From: Fermentibacter danicus
GTDB lineage: Bacteria; Fermentibacterota; Fermentibacteria; Fermentibacterales; Fermentibacteraceae
Direction of reading: 5' to 3'
DNA length: 64,000 bases
NCBI GenBank assembly: GCA_001618615.1
Contig: LKHB01000194.1
Span: forward strand, 1-64,000
Part shown: positions 17,942 to 25,067 of the stretch, piece after piece
Position numbering within the stretch: the first letter of the stretch is position 1
How the letters are laid out: every line of letters starts with the position of its first letter
Position numbers and translations under genes: made by a program
Notes under the pieces: model-generated
The model's database searches: none
Told to the model about the DNA's origin: nothing
Seen by the model: the letters and a program-made list of their open reading frames with translations, nothing else

Positions 17942-19237
17942 TCACGCCGGCGGGCCGGCCTCTATCATTGCACCGAGGCCGCGCAGCCGGTCGACGAGGT
18001 TTTCATAACCCCTTTCTATCTGGTGAACATTTCGTATCACGCTGGAACCATCCGCACAGAGTGCGGCGGTGAGAAGAGCCATCCCGGCGCGGATATCCGG
18101 GCTTACTACATCCGTTCCGTGCAGTCTGGAAGGCCCGGCGACAACGACTCTGTGGGGGTCGCACATTATGATCGAAGCCCCCATGGCTACGAGCTTGTCC
18201 ACGAAGAAGAGCCTGCTCTCGAACATCTTCTCGAAGATCAGCGACATGCCATTCGCCTGAGTCGCCGTCACCACGGCGGTGCTGGTGAGATCCGGGGAGA
18301 AGCCCGGCCAGGGCGCGTCGTAGACCGTAGGAATGGCGCCGCCCCTGTCGCAGACGACTTCGAGATTGCCGCCCCCTTCGACGACGATGTCCTCCCCGTC
18401 ATGTGCGATCCTCACGCCGAGCTTGCCGAGCCCGTTCATCGTGGGGCCCGTGATCGAAGGGCTGACGCCCGTGATTCTTATCCCGTCCCCGCAGCAGGCC
18501 GCGAGCCCGATGAAGCTGCCGATCTCGATATGGTCCGGGGCTACCCGGTGGGTCGCGCCGGCCAGGAGAGAGCCACGCCCTTCGATGACCAGCCTGTTCG
18601 TACCGGCTCCCTCGATGACGGCGCCCATCTTTTGTAGCAGCAGGGCCAGATCCTGGACGTTCGGTTCGCAGGCCGCGTTGTAGACGACGGTTCTGCCGGG
18701 GACGACGGATGCGGCCATCATGACGTTCTCCGTCGCGGTGACCGAAGGCTCGTCCAGAAGCATCTCGGTTCCGGCGAGCGAAGACCCCTCGAAACGATAG
18801 GAGCCTCTAAAGTGATCGACGACCGCTCCGAGGGCTTCGAGCGATATGAAGTGTGAATCCAGACGCCTCCGGCCGATTACGTCGCCTCCCGGCGGGGGGA
18901 GTTCGAGCCTCCCGCAGCGCGCCAGTAGCGGACCCGCGAGGAGTATCGAGGCCCTGATGGCCCTGGCCGAGGCGAAGTCGAGACGGGAGGGATCGACCCG
19001 GGAGGCGGTGAGAGTCACCGCGTCGGGCTGATCGTCGATTTCCACCCCCAGGCTTGCCAGCAGATTCAGCATGGAACGGACGTCCCTGATCGCCGGAAGC
19101 CCCTCGAGCCTGACCGGGCGGTCCGTCAGCAGGCAGGCGGCCAGTTCGGGGAGAGACGCGTTCTTGCTTCCCGCGGGTCGAAGCGTTCCGCGGAGCCTGA
19201 CCCCGCCCTCCACCTTCCAGGAATCCTGCGCGAGCAT
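17942..19237 (-). CDS. murA: UDP-N-acetylglucosamine 1-carboxyvinyltransferase (Asp active-site variant)
   Basis: First committed enzyme of peptidoglycan precursor synthesis in the cytosol, adding enolpyruvate to UDP-GlcNAc. The 431-residue length is normal. Conserved elements include PAGSKNASLPELAACLL (residues 21-37, with the Lys-Asn pair), IRASILLAGPLLARCG, and GRRRLDSHFISLEALG. In the catalytic loop PPPGGDVIGRR the residue equivalent to E. coli Cys115 is Asp119; such MurA variants (mycobacteria, chlamydiae) are active but not alkylated by fosfomycin. ATG 19237 has AGGTGA just upstream; the longer frame would overlap the exonuclease gene. It lies 6 bases downstream of that gene. Confidence 0.93.
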   Translation of the reverse strand: MLAQDSWKVEGGVRLRGTLRPAGSKNASLPELAACLLTDRPVRLEGLPAIRDVRSMLNLLASLGVEIDDQPDAVTLTASRVDPSRLDFASARAIRASILLAGPLLARCGRLELPPPGGDVIGRRRLDSHFISLEALGAVVDHFRGSYRFEGSSLAGTEMLLDEPSVTATENVMMAASVVPGRTVVYNAACEPNVQDLALLLQKMGAVIEGAGTNRLVIEGRGSLLAGATHRVAPDHIEIGSFIGLAACCGDGIRITGVSPSITGPTMNGLGKLGVRIAHDGEDIVVEGGGNLEVVCDRGGAIPTVYDAPWPGFSPDLTSTAVVTATQANGMSLIFEKMFESRLFFVDKLVAMGASIIMCDPHRVVVAGPSRLHGTDVVSPDIRAGMALLTAALCADGSSVIRNVHQIERGYENLVDRLRGLGAMIEAGPPA

Positions 19238-19242
19238 CCTGA

Positions 19243-20055
19243 TCACCTGCCCTTCCTGTCGGAACCGAGTTTCCTCAGGAGAGTGTGATAGAGATCGGGG
19301 TAGTCCTTGGGCACCCAGACCTGTGACAGGAGCCACGTGACATACTGCGGATCCTGCACTGCGACGTCTTCCACGAGGCTTCCTCGATACTTGCCGAAGT
19401 TGAACACGGTCACCTCGAGAGGCGATCTGGCGAAGTCGGACAGCTCATCCCACGATTTAACCGGGAGCAGCGAGCTGTCCCGTGCGTGATGGATGAGCCT
19501 CATTACGAGATAGGCATCGAAAAGGGCCCTGTGGGCATCGCCTTCGAGACCTTTCCCGAGGCCGAATCTGTAGCGGAGAGCCTGCAGGGAGTGGGAGGGG
19601 ATCTGCGGCCACAGGTGTCTGGCAAGCCTCAGCGAATCGACGATGTTCGATTCCTCGAAACGCCGGAATACTCCGGGCATCTGTCTCGTGAGGATGGCCA
19701 TGTCGAAGGGGGCGTTGTGCGCACAGACGAAGGACGCCCTCGCGACGAGGGGGGAGATCAGACTCTCGATTTCGGCTGCGGAAGGGGCGGCCTTCACCAT
19801 GTCACCCGTAATATGGTGGATCGCAGAGGCTTCGGGCGGAATATCCTCCGACGGCTTGACGAGGGAGTGGTACTCTGCAATCTCCATGGAGAGTTGAGTC
19901 AGTCCATCATATGGAACCAGCACCGCGCCGATTTCGCATATTTCGGCCGTGGAGGGGTCGGCACCGGTGGTCTCGGTGTCGATGTACAGGATTCCGATGC
20001 CCTTTCCGGCCGGCGGCTGCTCACTCTGGGAGAAGAGGTCCAGGTCACCAAACAT
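19243..20055 (-). CDS. DEDDh-family 3'-5' exonuclease (DnaQ/epsilon-like)
   Basis: The 270-residue protein has the DEDDh exonuclease core: IDTETTGADPSTAEICEIGA (Asp and Glu), HHITGDMV, AHNAPFDMAIL (Asp) and HRALFDAYLVMRLI (His and Asp). The C-terminal part (FNFGKYRGSLVEDVAVQDPQYVTWLLSQ) is the small domain found in exodeoxyribonuclease X-like proteins. It is therefore more likely a repair exonuclease than the replicative proofreading subunit. It leads the leftward operon with murA and the lipoprotein. A promoter -10 box ends 6 bases before its ATG. Confidence 0.87.
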   Translation of the reverse strand: MFGDLDLFSQSEQPPAGKGIGILYIDTETTGADPSTAEICEIGAVLVPYDGLTQLSMEIAEYHSLVKPSEDIPPEASAIHHITGDMVKAAPSAAEIESLISPLVARASFVCAHNAPFDMAILTRQMPGVFRRFEESNIVDSLRLARHLWPQIPSHSLQALRYRFGLGKGLEGDAHRALFDAYLVMRLIHHARDSSLLPVKSWDELSDFARSPLEVTVFNFGKYRGSLVEDVAVQDPQYVTWLLSQVWVPKDYPDLYHTLLRKLGSDRKGR

Positions 20056-20061
20056 GGGTGT

Positions 20062-20091
20062 ATTCTAAGCCTGTTCCGTTCGCTTTGACAA
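20062..20091 (-). promoter_or_regulatory. promoter of the exonuclease-murA operon, apparently leaderless
   Basis: Reading leftward, TTGTCA (20091-20086), 18 bases, TAGAAT (20067-20062), then six bases to the ATG at 20055. Transcription would start at or next to the initiation codon. Confidence 0.55.
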
Positions 20092-20140
20092 TTATCCGGC
20101 GCGGTTCCGTTTTTGTGTGAGATTCGGAATGGAGGGTAGG

Positions 20141-21820
20141 ATGAAAAGATTACTGGCTTCGGCGGCTGCACTGATGCTCATAGCCTCGTGCGGCGTCAAG
20201 AAGGATGCCTCGCCCCTGGAGGTCTTTCCTGAGAGCGCTCTCGTCATGTGCGCCATGTCGGATCCCGCCGCGGTGGCAGCCACCATCGACGGCTACATCG
20301 AGCAGGGCGTTCCCATCGCCGGCCCCGGCCTCCTTTCGAAGCAGATCTGCGAAGAGGCGGGGGTCACCAGCCTGGACTCGATCACCGTGATGACCGGGAT
20401 TGACGTTCACGGCACCGTGGTCTTCTATGTCTGCGGGCTCAACCCCCAGACCATCGGAGGTGCCGTCTCCGTTCCCGACGCTCGAAAGTTCTGGGCGAAG
20501 ACGGCGGAGTGGGGCGCCGACTGGACCGATGTCGAGGCCATCGGCCGCACGCCGGTCAGGACATTCACCAGCGGCGACATGACCGTATTCGTCTCCACCT
20601 ACAGGGGACTCGCTCTCTTTGCCGGATCGCGCGACGAGATCTCGTCCATGATCGACAGGATCGAGGGGCGTGTTCCGCGCGGAGAGGTAACGATCGATCC
20701 TTCGTCGGCCTGGACGAGGATCGACATCTCGATGATAGGCCCCATGGCTTCGGGGCAGCTCAACATGTACAGGCCCCAGATCCTTAGCGGTATGCAGTCC
20801 GGCATGACGGGCAACCCGATGGAAGCGACCATGCAGAGAATGGCCGGGCTCTACCTCGACGCCGCAAGCCTCTTCCTGCTGGAGGCCAGGGATTTGGAGC
20901 ACACCGTCACCTTCGGCCCCGAGAACATGGAGGTGCATTCTTTCCTGACCTTCAATCCAGGCTCCTCTCTCGCAGGACTCCTCCAGCCCGTCGAGGCCTT
21001 CGATCATCTTTCGAGCCTTCCCGCCGGCGGCGTCATGGCCGGGAGATTCTCGATGCCTCCCGCCGCTGTCAGGGCGGCCATGAATGCGGTCATGTCGGCG
21101 CTGGGCATCGAAGCGGACCAGGAATACCTGGACTTCTCCGCAGAGATGGCCGAGAATGCGGCTTTCGTCATGTACGGCGATCATCCGATGCATTTCATGT
21201 GCATCTACGACCTTCCCGACGGCTCCGATCTCGAGGACGCGGCCGACTGGGTGCAGTACTCGCTGGACTTCAGCCGCGGCATCATGCAGGGCATGGAAGG
21301 CATAACCTTCTCCGCTCCCCGCGATACGGTCATGGACGGCGCGACCTTGCTGACCTACGGCATGGTGATGGACCAGGCCGCAATGATGCGGTCGATAGCG
21401 GATTCCTCCCTTTCCAGCCCGTCCCCGATCGGCCTGCAGGCATGGCTCGCGATCAGCGGCGACATGCTCCTTCTCGAGGTGGCGCCGGAACCCGACCTGA
21501 TCATGCAGATCGCAGGCGGCGGCTTCAGCGGTGAAACCATGGCGGGGAACGCCTGCTTCGCCGCAGCGGGAACCGACAAGGAGATGGTCTTCGGGGTTGA
21601 CCTCCCGGCCTACATGGCGATGGTGGGCGGGATGATGGGCGAAGGGATGGGCTTCGATGCCGGAGCGCTCTCGGCGGCGTCCGCATGGATGTACAACACC
21701 ATCGACCTGACGGACCGGGGTGTCGTGTGCGTGTCCACCGTCGACGGCGGCGATCTGGCGAAGATGATCGCCATCCTCGCCACATCCTCCGGTCCCGGAG
21801 CTTTCACGACGACTCAGTAA
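20141..21820 (+). CDS. large lipoprotein of unknown function
   Basis: A 559-residue protein with a lipoprotein signal (LLASAAALMLIASCGVKK, Cys at about residue 18). The rest is rich in Met, Gly and Ala and alternates strands with amphipathic helices; short MxxAxxMxGxM-type stretches recur, but I see no catalytic motif. It resembles the broad class of exported substrate-binding-like or stalk proteins with no assigned function. ATG 20141 follows GGAGGGTAGG; an earlier in-frame start at 20117 would bury the signal. It is transcribed divergently from the exonuclease gene and converges on pth through a shared terminator. Confidence 0.7.
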   Translation: MKRLLASAAALMLIASCGVKKDASPLEVFPESALVMCAMSDPAAVAATIDGYIEQGVPIAGPGLLSKQICEEAGVTSLDSITVMTGIDVHGTVVFYVCGLNPQTIGGAVSVPDARKFWAKTAEWGADWTDVEAIGRTPVRTFTSGDMTVFVSTYRGLALFAGSRDEISSMIDRIEGRVPRGEVTIDPSSAWTRIDISMIGPMASGQLNMYRPQILSGMQSGMTGNPMEATMQRMAGLYLDAASLFLLEARDLEHTVTFGPENMEVHSFLTFNPGSSLAGLLQPVEAFDHLSSLPAGGVMAGRFSMPPAAVRAAMNAVMSALGIEADQEYLDFSAEMAENAAFVMYGDHPMHFMCIYDLPDGSDLEDAADWVQYSLDFSRGIMQGMEGITFSAPRDTVMDGATLLTYGMVMDQAAMMRSIADSSLSSPSPIGLQAWLAISGDMLLLEVAPEPDLIMQIAGGGFSGETMAGNACFAAAGTDKEMVFGVDLPAYMAMVGGMMGEGMGFDAGALSAASAWMYNTIDLTDRGVVCVSTVDGGDLAKMIAILATSSGPGAFTTTQ

Positions 21821-21838
21821 TAATCCCTGATCAGCGCG

Positions 21839-21867
21839 GAAGGGGCCGCCGATCCGGCGGCCCCTTC
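21839..21867. terminator. bidirectional terminator between convergent genes
   Basis: GAAGGGGCCGCC (21839-21850) pairs perfectly with GGCGGCCCCTTC (21856-21867) around GATCC. It lies between the convergent stop codons of the lipoprotein gene and pth. Confidence 0.7.
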
Positions 21868-21872
21868 AAGTT

Positions 21873-22460
21873 CTACAGATCCGGAGGGGACGGGGAGCTG
21901 GGGCGGGAGTTGAAGGCGCTCTGGGCGGCTTCAATGCCCTGCTCGAAGGCCATCGTTACGCAGTCTGCGGCCCTGTGGGCCATGAGAGAGGCCTCCTCCT
22001 CGAGCTTCCGGGGAACCCTGGCCAGAACGTAGTCGGCCAGATCGACACCCTCGGGAATCGGTCCTATGCCGAGGCGGAGCCGGGGAAAGCAATCCGTTCC
22101 AAGCGTGGAGATAAGGCTGGCCATCCCCTTGTGGCCGCCGGCCGATCCGCCTGCCCGGAGCCGGATCGTACCCAGGGGGAGGCTCGCTTCGTCGCAGACG
22201 ACCAGCAGTTCTTCAGGCGTGACGTCGAGGCTGGAAAGAAGAGCGGCCGCAGCGCGGCCGCTCTCGTTCATGAACGTGGAGGGCTTCGCCACCTCGAGGC
22301 CCGATGGGAGCCTCGCAGCGGAGAAAAGACCCGCGTTGCGAAATGAGACGCCGGCCTCCGCCGCCAGTACATCGGCGGTCCAGAAGCCGGCGTTATGCCA
22401 GGTCAGAGAGTACCTGGGTCCAGGATTGCCCAGACACAGAGCGAGCCGGAGCCCAGGCAT
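21873..22460 (-). CDS. pth: peptidyl-tRNA hydrolase
   Basis: Recycles tRNA from prematurely released peptidyl-tRNA in the cytosol. The 195-residue length is standard. Hallmarks are LCLGNPGPRYSLTWHNAGFW (with the catalytic His of the NxGH-type motif, here HNAGF), KPSTFMNESG, VVCDEASLPLGTIRLRAGGSAGGHKGMASL and RLRLGIGP. It starts 12 bases after the L25 gene, a very common pairing (rplY-pth) in bacteria. Confidence 0.95.
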   Translation of the reverse strand: MPGLRLALCLGNPGPRYSLTWHNAGFWTADVLAAEAGVSFRNAGLFSAARLPSGLEVAKPSTFMNESGRAAAALLSSLDVTPEELLVVCDEASLPLGTIRLRAGGSAGGHKGMASLISTLGTDCFPRLRLGIGPIPEGVDLADYVLARVPRKLEEEASLMAHRAADCVTMAFEQGIEAAQSAFNSRPSSPSPPDL

Positions 22461-22472
22461 CCGAGACCTCCG

Positions 22473-23102
22473 CTACTTCTTCTCCTCGGAATCGGACGCA
22501 GCAGAAGCCTCCTCGGCCGTCGCCTCGGCCTCCTCCTCCTTGACCTTCTCAACGGTGGGCGGGACGACGTGCGCAACGGGATGATCGCCCGGAGTGTCGA
22601 CGGTCACGCCCTCAGGCACTTCGAGGTCGCTTACATGGATACCGTCGCCTATGTCGAGCCCGGAAACATCGACGGTGATCCTGGAAGGAATGGCCGAAGC
22701 CTTGACCTTCACCTGCACCTCATACATGAGCTGATCCAGCACGCCGCCGAAGAGCAGCCCCTTGGGCGTGCCCTCGATCTGCAGGGGCACCTTCACCTCG
22801 ACGATCTGATCCATTGAAACACGGTAGAAGTCCACGTGCAGCGGCTTGTCGGTGAGACGGTCCCACTGCACCTCCTTGATGATGGCTGTGGACCGCTCGC
22901 CTCCCTCGCCGACCAGAGCGACCATTATCGAGGAGGAAAACCCGACCTTCTTCATGAATTCGAAGGTGGAAAGCTTCACGAGCGACTCGCCGCCTCCTCC
23001 GTAGATCACCGCCGGAAGGTCTCCCGACCTCCTCATCCTCCTGGCTTCGGCCGACCCGGCCGCCGCCCTTGCCATGACGGAAAGCTCGATCATCTCAGGC
23101 AT
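22473..23102 (-). CDS. rplY: 50S ribosomal protein L25, Ctc/TL5 form
   Basis: Binds 5S rRNA. The 209-residue form has the N-terminal L25 barrel (ELSVMARAAAGSAEARRMRRSG, LPAVIYGGG, then IIKEVQWDRLTDKPLHVDFYRV) and the C-terminal TL5/Ctc domain (VPLQIEGTPKGLLFGGVLDQLMYEVQV through VPEGVTVDTPGDHPVAHVV), ending in an acidic tail of Glu, Ala and Ser. ATG 23102 is chosen because the longer open frame upstream runs through the tRNA-Gln gene. It is probably cotranscribed with the tRNA upstream and pth downstream. Confidence 0.93.
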   Translation of the reverse strand: MPEMIELSVMARAAAGSAEARRMRRSGDLPAVIYGGGGESLVKLSTFEFMKKVGFSSSIMVALVGEGGERSTAIIKEVQWDRLTDKPLHVDFYRVSMDQIVEVKVPLQIEGTPKGLLFGGVLDQLMYEVQVKVKASAIPSRITVDVSGLDIGDGIHVSDLEVPEGVTVDTPGDHPVAHVVPPTVEKVKEEEAEATAEEASAASDSEEKK

Positions 23103-23133
23103 TACTATGACCCCTTCCTCTCGGGGATTGGTG

Positions 23134-23209
23134 TGGCTGGGGTGGGAGGGCTCGAACCTCCACCGACAGGATCCAAAGTCCTGTGTCCTACCAGTTGGAC
23201 GACACCCCA
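23134..23209 (-). tRNA. tRNA-Gln (anticodon UUG)
   Basis: 76 bases on the - strand. The acceptor stem TGGGGTG pairs with CACCCCA, followed by G and an encoded CCA. The anticodon loop CTTTGGA gives UUG (+ strand 23174-23176), and the T loop reads GTTCGAGCC. The 5' half overlaps the last codons and stop of ispE. Confidence 0.95.
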
Positions 23210-24069
23210 GCGGAACACGTCGCCCTGCACAGCACCGGTGAAAAGCGTCTGGGGACGCTCGCCTCCAGCGATTCCGCCTCGTGCGCCGACCTGAAGAGGG
23301 CGTAGAAGCACGAACCCGACCCCGACAGCCCCCAGATAGACGCACAGGCGTCCAACCTGTCGGCTGTCTCGGCCATTGCCGGAAAGCGCTCCACCAGGAG
23401 CGGCAGGAAATCGTTGCAGAGGCTTACAGGGAAAGGTCTACCCTCATGCCATGCAAGTTCCGGGGTCGGAAGATCGCACCTGGAATGCCGTATCGTCAAG
23501 CCTGGATGACGCATATCCCAGTCCGCGTAAGCTTGGGCAGTGGAGGAATGCACCCCCGGATCGAGGATCAGGACATGGAAATCCCCGGCCTCGATCCTGG
23601 TGATGCGTTCACCCCTCCCCTCGACGAGCGCCGCGCCTCCGGTGAGCAAGAAAGGCACGTCGCTACCGAGGGAGGATGCGATCTCGAAGAGGCCCGGATC
23701 GAGCCCCGTTATATCCCTCATGAGACGCAGGGTGCAGGCGGCGTCGCTGCTGCCTCCGCCCAAGCCTCCGCCCGCCGGTATCCTCTTCAGGATGCGGATC
23801 GAGACGCCGCCGGAGAGGCCGGCCCTGTCCATGAACGCCGCAGCGGCCCTGCAGGCGAGGTTCGTCCCGTCCGCGGGCACCAGGCCTCCTCCTCCCTCCA
23901 CGGAGATGGAGACGCCTCCCGAGTCCGAAAGGGCGATATCGATCTCGTCCGCCAGCGAGATGGAGTGGAAGATGCTTCTGATGTCGTGGAAGCCGTCGTC
24001 CCTTCGGCCCAGAATCCTGAGCCCGAGGTTGATCTTGGCCTCCGCCCTCCCGGATGCGCGGCCGTTCAT
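23188..24069 (-). CDS. ispE: 4-diphosphocytidyl-2-C-methyl-D-erythritol kinase
   Basis: A GHMP kinase of the non-mevalonate isoprenoid pathway that phosphorylates CDP-methylerythritol. The 293-residue protein shows AEAKINLGLRILGRRDDGFHDI (first motif) and the Gly-rich ATP loop IPAGGGLGGGSSDAACTLRLM, then LGSDVPFLLTGG and the C-terminal LSGSGSCFYALF. ATG 24069 lies 1 base past the upstream gene's stop. The last seven codons (about 22 bases) lie inside the tRNA-Gln gene on the same strand, so the transcript must be processed at the cost of one product or the other. Confidence 0.93.
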   Translation of the reverse strand: MNGRASGRAEAKINLGLRILGRRDDGFHDIRSIFHSISLADEIDIALSDSGGVSISVEGGGGLVPADGTNLACRAAAAFMDRAGLSGGVSIRILKRIPAGGGLGGGSSDAACTLRLMRDITGLDPGLFEIASSLGSDVPFLLTGGAALVEGRGERITRIEAGDFHVLILDPGVHSSTAQAYADWDMRHPGLTIRHSRCDLPTPELAWHEGRPFPVSLCNDFLPLLVERFPAMAETADRLDACASIWGLSGSGSCFYALFRSAHEAESLEASVPRRFSPVLCRATCSAGVSSNW

Positions 24070-24070
24070 C

Positions 24071-24988
24071 TCAGGGCTGTGGGGCGGGGAAGAACCAGAG
24101 CACCGCAATCACCGATCCCAGCCAGAGAAGGATGTTGAGGATCATCGGCGGGTCGGAGAGCAGCGTCTTCTCGGGGCTGCCCCCCATGTTCCTCATGTGG
24201 ACCAGGTAGAGGTATCTGTAGATGCCGAAAGCGACGAAGGGAACGGTCATCCACAGATTGGGGGACACCTGCGCGGTGGTCCTCTCGCTGACGGTGTAGA
24301 GCGCGTAGCACATCAGGCTGGCCGAAGTCGAGACGCCGATCATCTCGTCGAGGAGGTAGGGAGTGTACTCCTTAAGTATGGCCCGGTGCTGCCTGGCCCC
24401 GTCACCCAGGGCTACGACCTCGGCCCGTCTCTTGGAGAAGGCCAGGAATACTGCGACGAAGAAGGTACACAACACCAGCCAGGGAGAGATGGTGATCTCG
24501 AATCCGGCATCCGATACGATCTCCACCCCGGCAAGCGCCCGGAGGACGAATCCCATCGCGATCAGGAGGCAGTCGAGTATCGGCACGTGCTTGAGCTTGA
24601 AGGAGTACAGGAGCTGCATGATGAAGTAGGCGAGGCACACGGTGAAGAATCCCCGCGATCTGGCGAACGAGATCGACAGCACCATGAAGGCGAGCAGGGC
24701 CGCCGCCGCGAGGGCCGTTCCCGGGGCCAGCCTGCCCGATGCGACCGGACGCATCCTCTTGTCGGGGTGGAGGATGTCCCTCCGCCTGTCGGCCACGTCG
24801 TTGACGAGATAGATCGATCCGGCGAGCAGTGAGAAGCCCAGTGCGCCCAGGGCGGTGACCAGCACAGCCCCGGGGCTCCAGAGCCTTGCGAAGATGATCC
24901 CGGCGAATAGGAACACGTTCTTGAGCCAGGACCTCGGCCTGAGGCTCTCGATCAGCGCGCACGCCGTGTCCAGAATCCGGTTTTTCAT
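24071..24988 (-). CDS. UbiA-family prenyltransferase, decaprenyl-phosphate phosphoribosyltransferase-like
   Basis: A 305-residue integral membrane enzyme with about eight or nine spans. It has SLRPRSWLKNVFLFAGIIFA at the start, the first Asp-rich motif YLVNDVADRRRDILHPDKRMRP and a second polar motif around FSKRRAEV. The start and the NDxxDxxxDxxHPxKRxRP pattern match the Rv3806c/DPPR-synthase subfamily, which adds phosphoribose to a polyprenyl phosphate for cell-wall glycan synthesis, rather than quinone-forming UbiA. The substrate is inferred only from motif similarity. It is probably cotranscribed with ispE, which feeds polyprenyl synthesis. Confidence 0.85.
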   Translation of the reverse strand: MKNRILDTACALIESLRPRSWLKNVFLFAGIIFARLWSPGAVLVTALGALGFSLLAGSIYLVNDVADRRRDILHPDKRMRPVASGRLAPGTALAAAALLAFMVLSISFARSRGFFTVCLAYFIMQLLYSFKLKHVPILDCLLIAMGFVLRALAGVEIVSDAGFEITISPWLVLCTFFVAVFLAFSKRRAEVVALGDGARQHRAILKEYTPYLLDEMIGVSTSASLMCYALYTVSERTTAQVSPNLWMTVPFVAFGIYRYLYLVHMRNMGGSPEKTLLSDPPMILNILLWLGSVIAVLWFFPAPQP

Positions 24989-24994
24989 GTACGG

Positions 24995-25023
24995 AAACTA
25001 TCCTGCCGGGCCGCTTCGCGCAA
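24995..25023 (-). promoter_or_regulatory. promoter of the prenyltransferase-ispE operon, apparently leaderless
   Basis: Reading leftward, TTGCGC (25023-25018), 17 bases, TAGTTT (25000-24995), then six bases to the ATG at 24988. The geometry matches that before the exonuclease gene. Confidence 0.45.
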
Positions 25024-25052
25024 GCGTCATGGCAGGGTGCGTTCCGGCCGGC

Positions 25053-25058
25053 TATATT
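25053..25058 (+). promoter_or_regulatory. -10 box of the Na/Pi cotransporter gene
   Basis: TATATT lies nine bases before the ATG at 25068, and there is no purine-rich ribosome site between them. The -35 region is weak. This fits a leaderless or near-leaderless message. Confidence 0.4.
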
Positions 25059-25067
25059 CGCCCCGTC

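Noticed and set aside
17873..18637. 254-codon + strand frame opposite murA
   Set aside because: Antisense to the clearly conserved murA gene.
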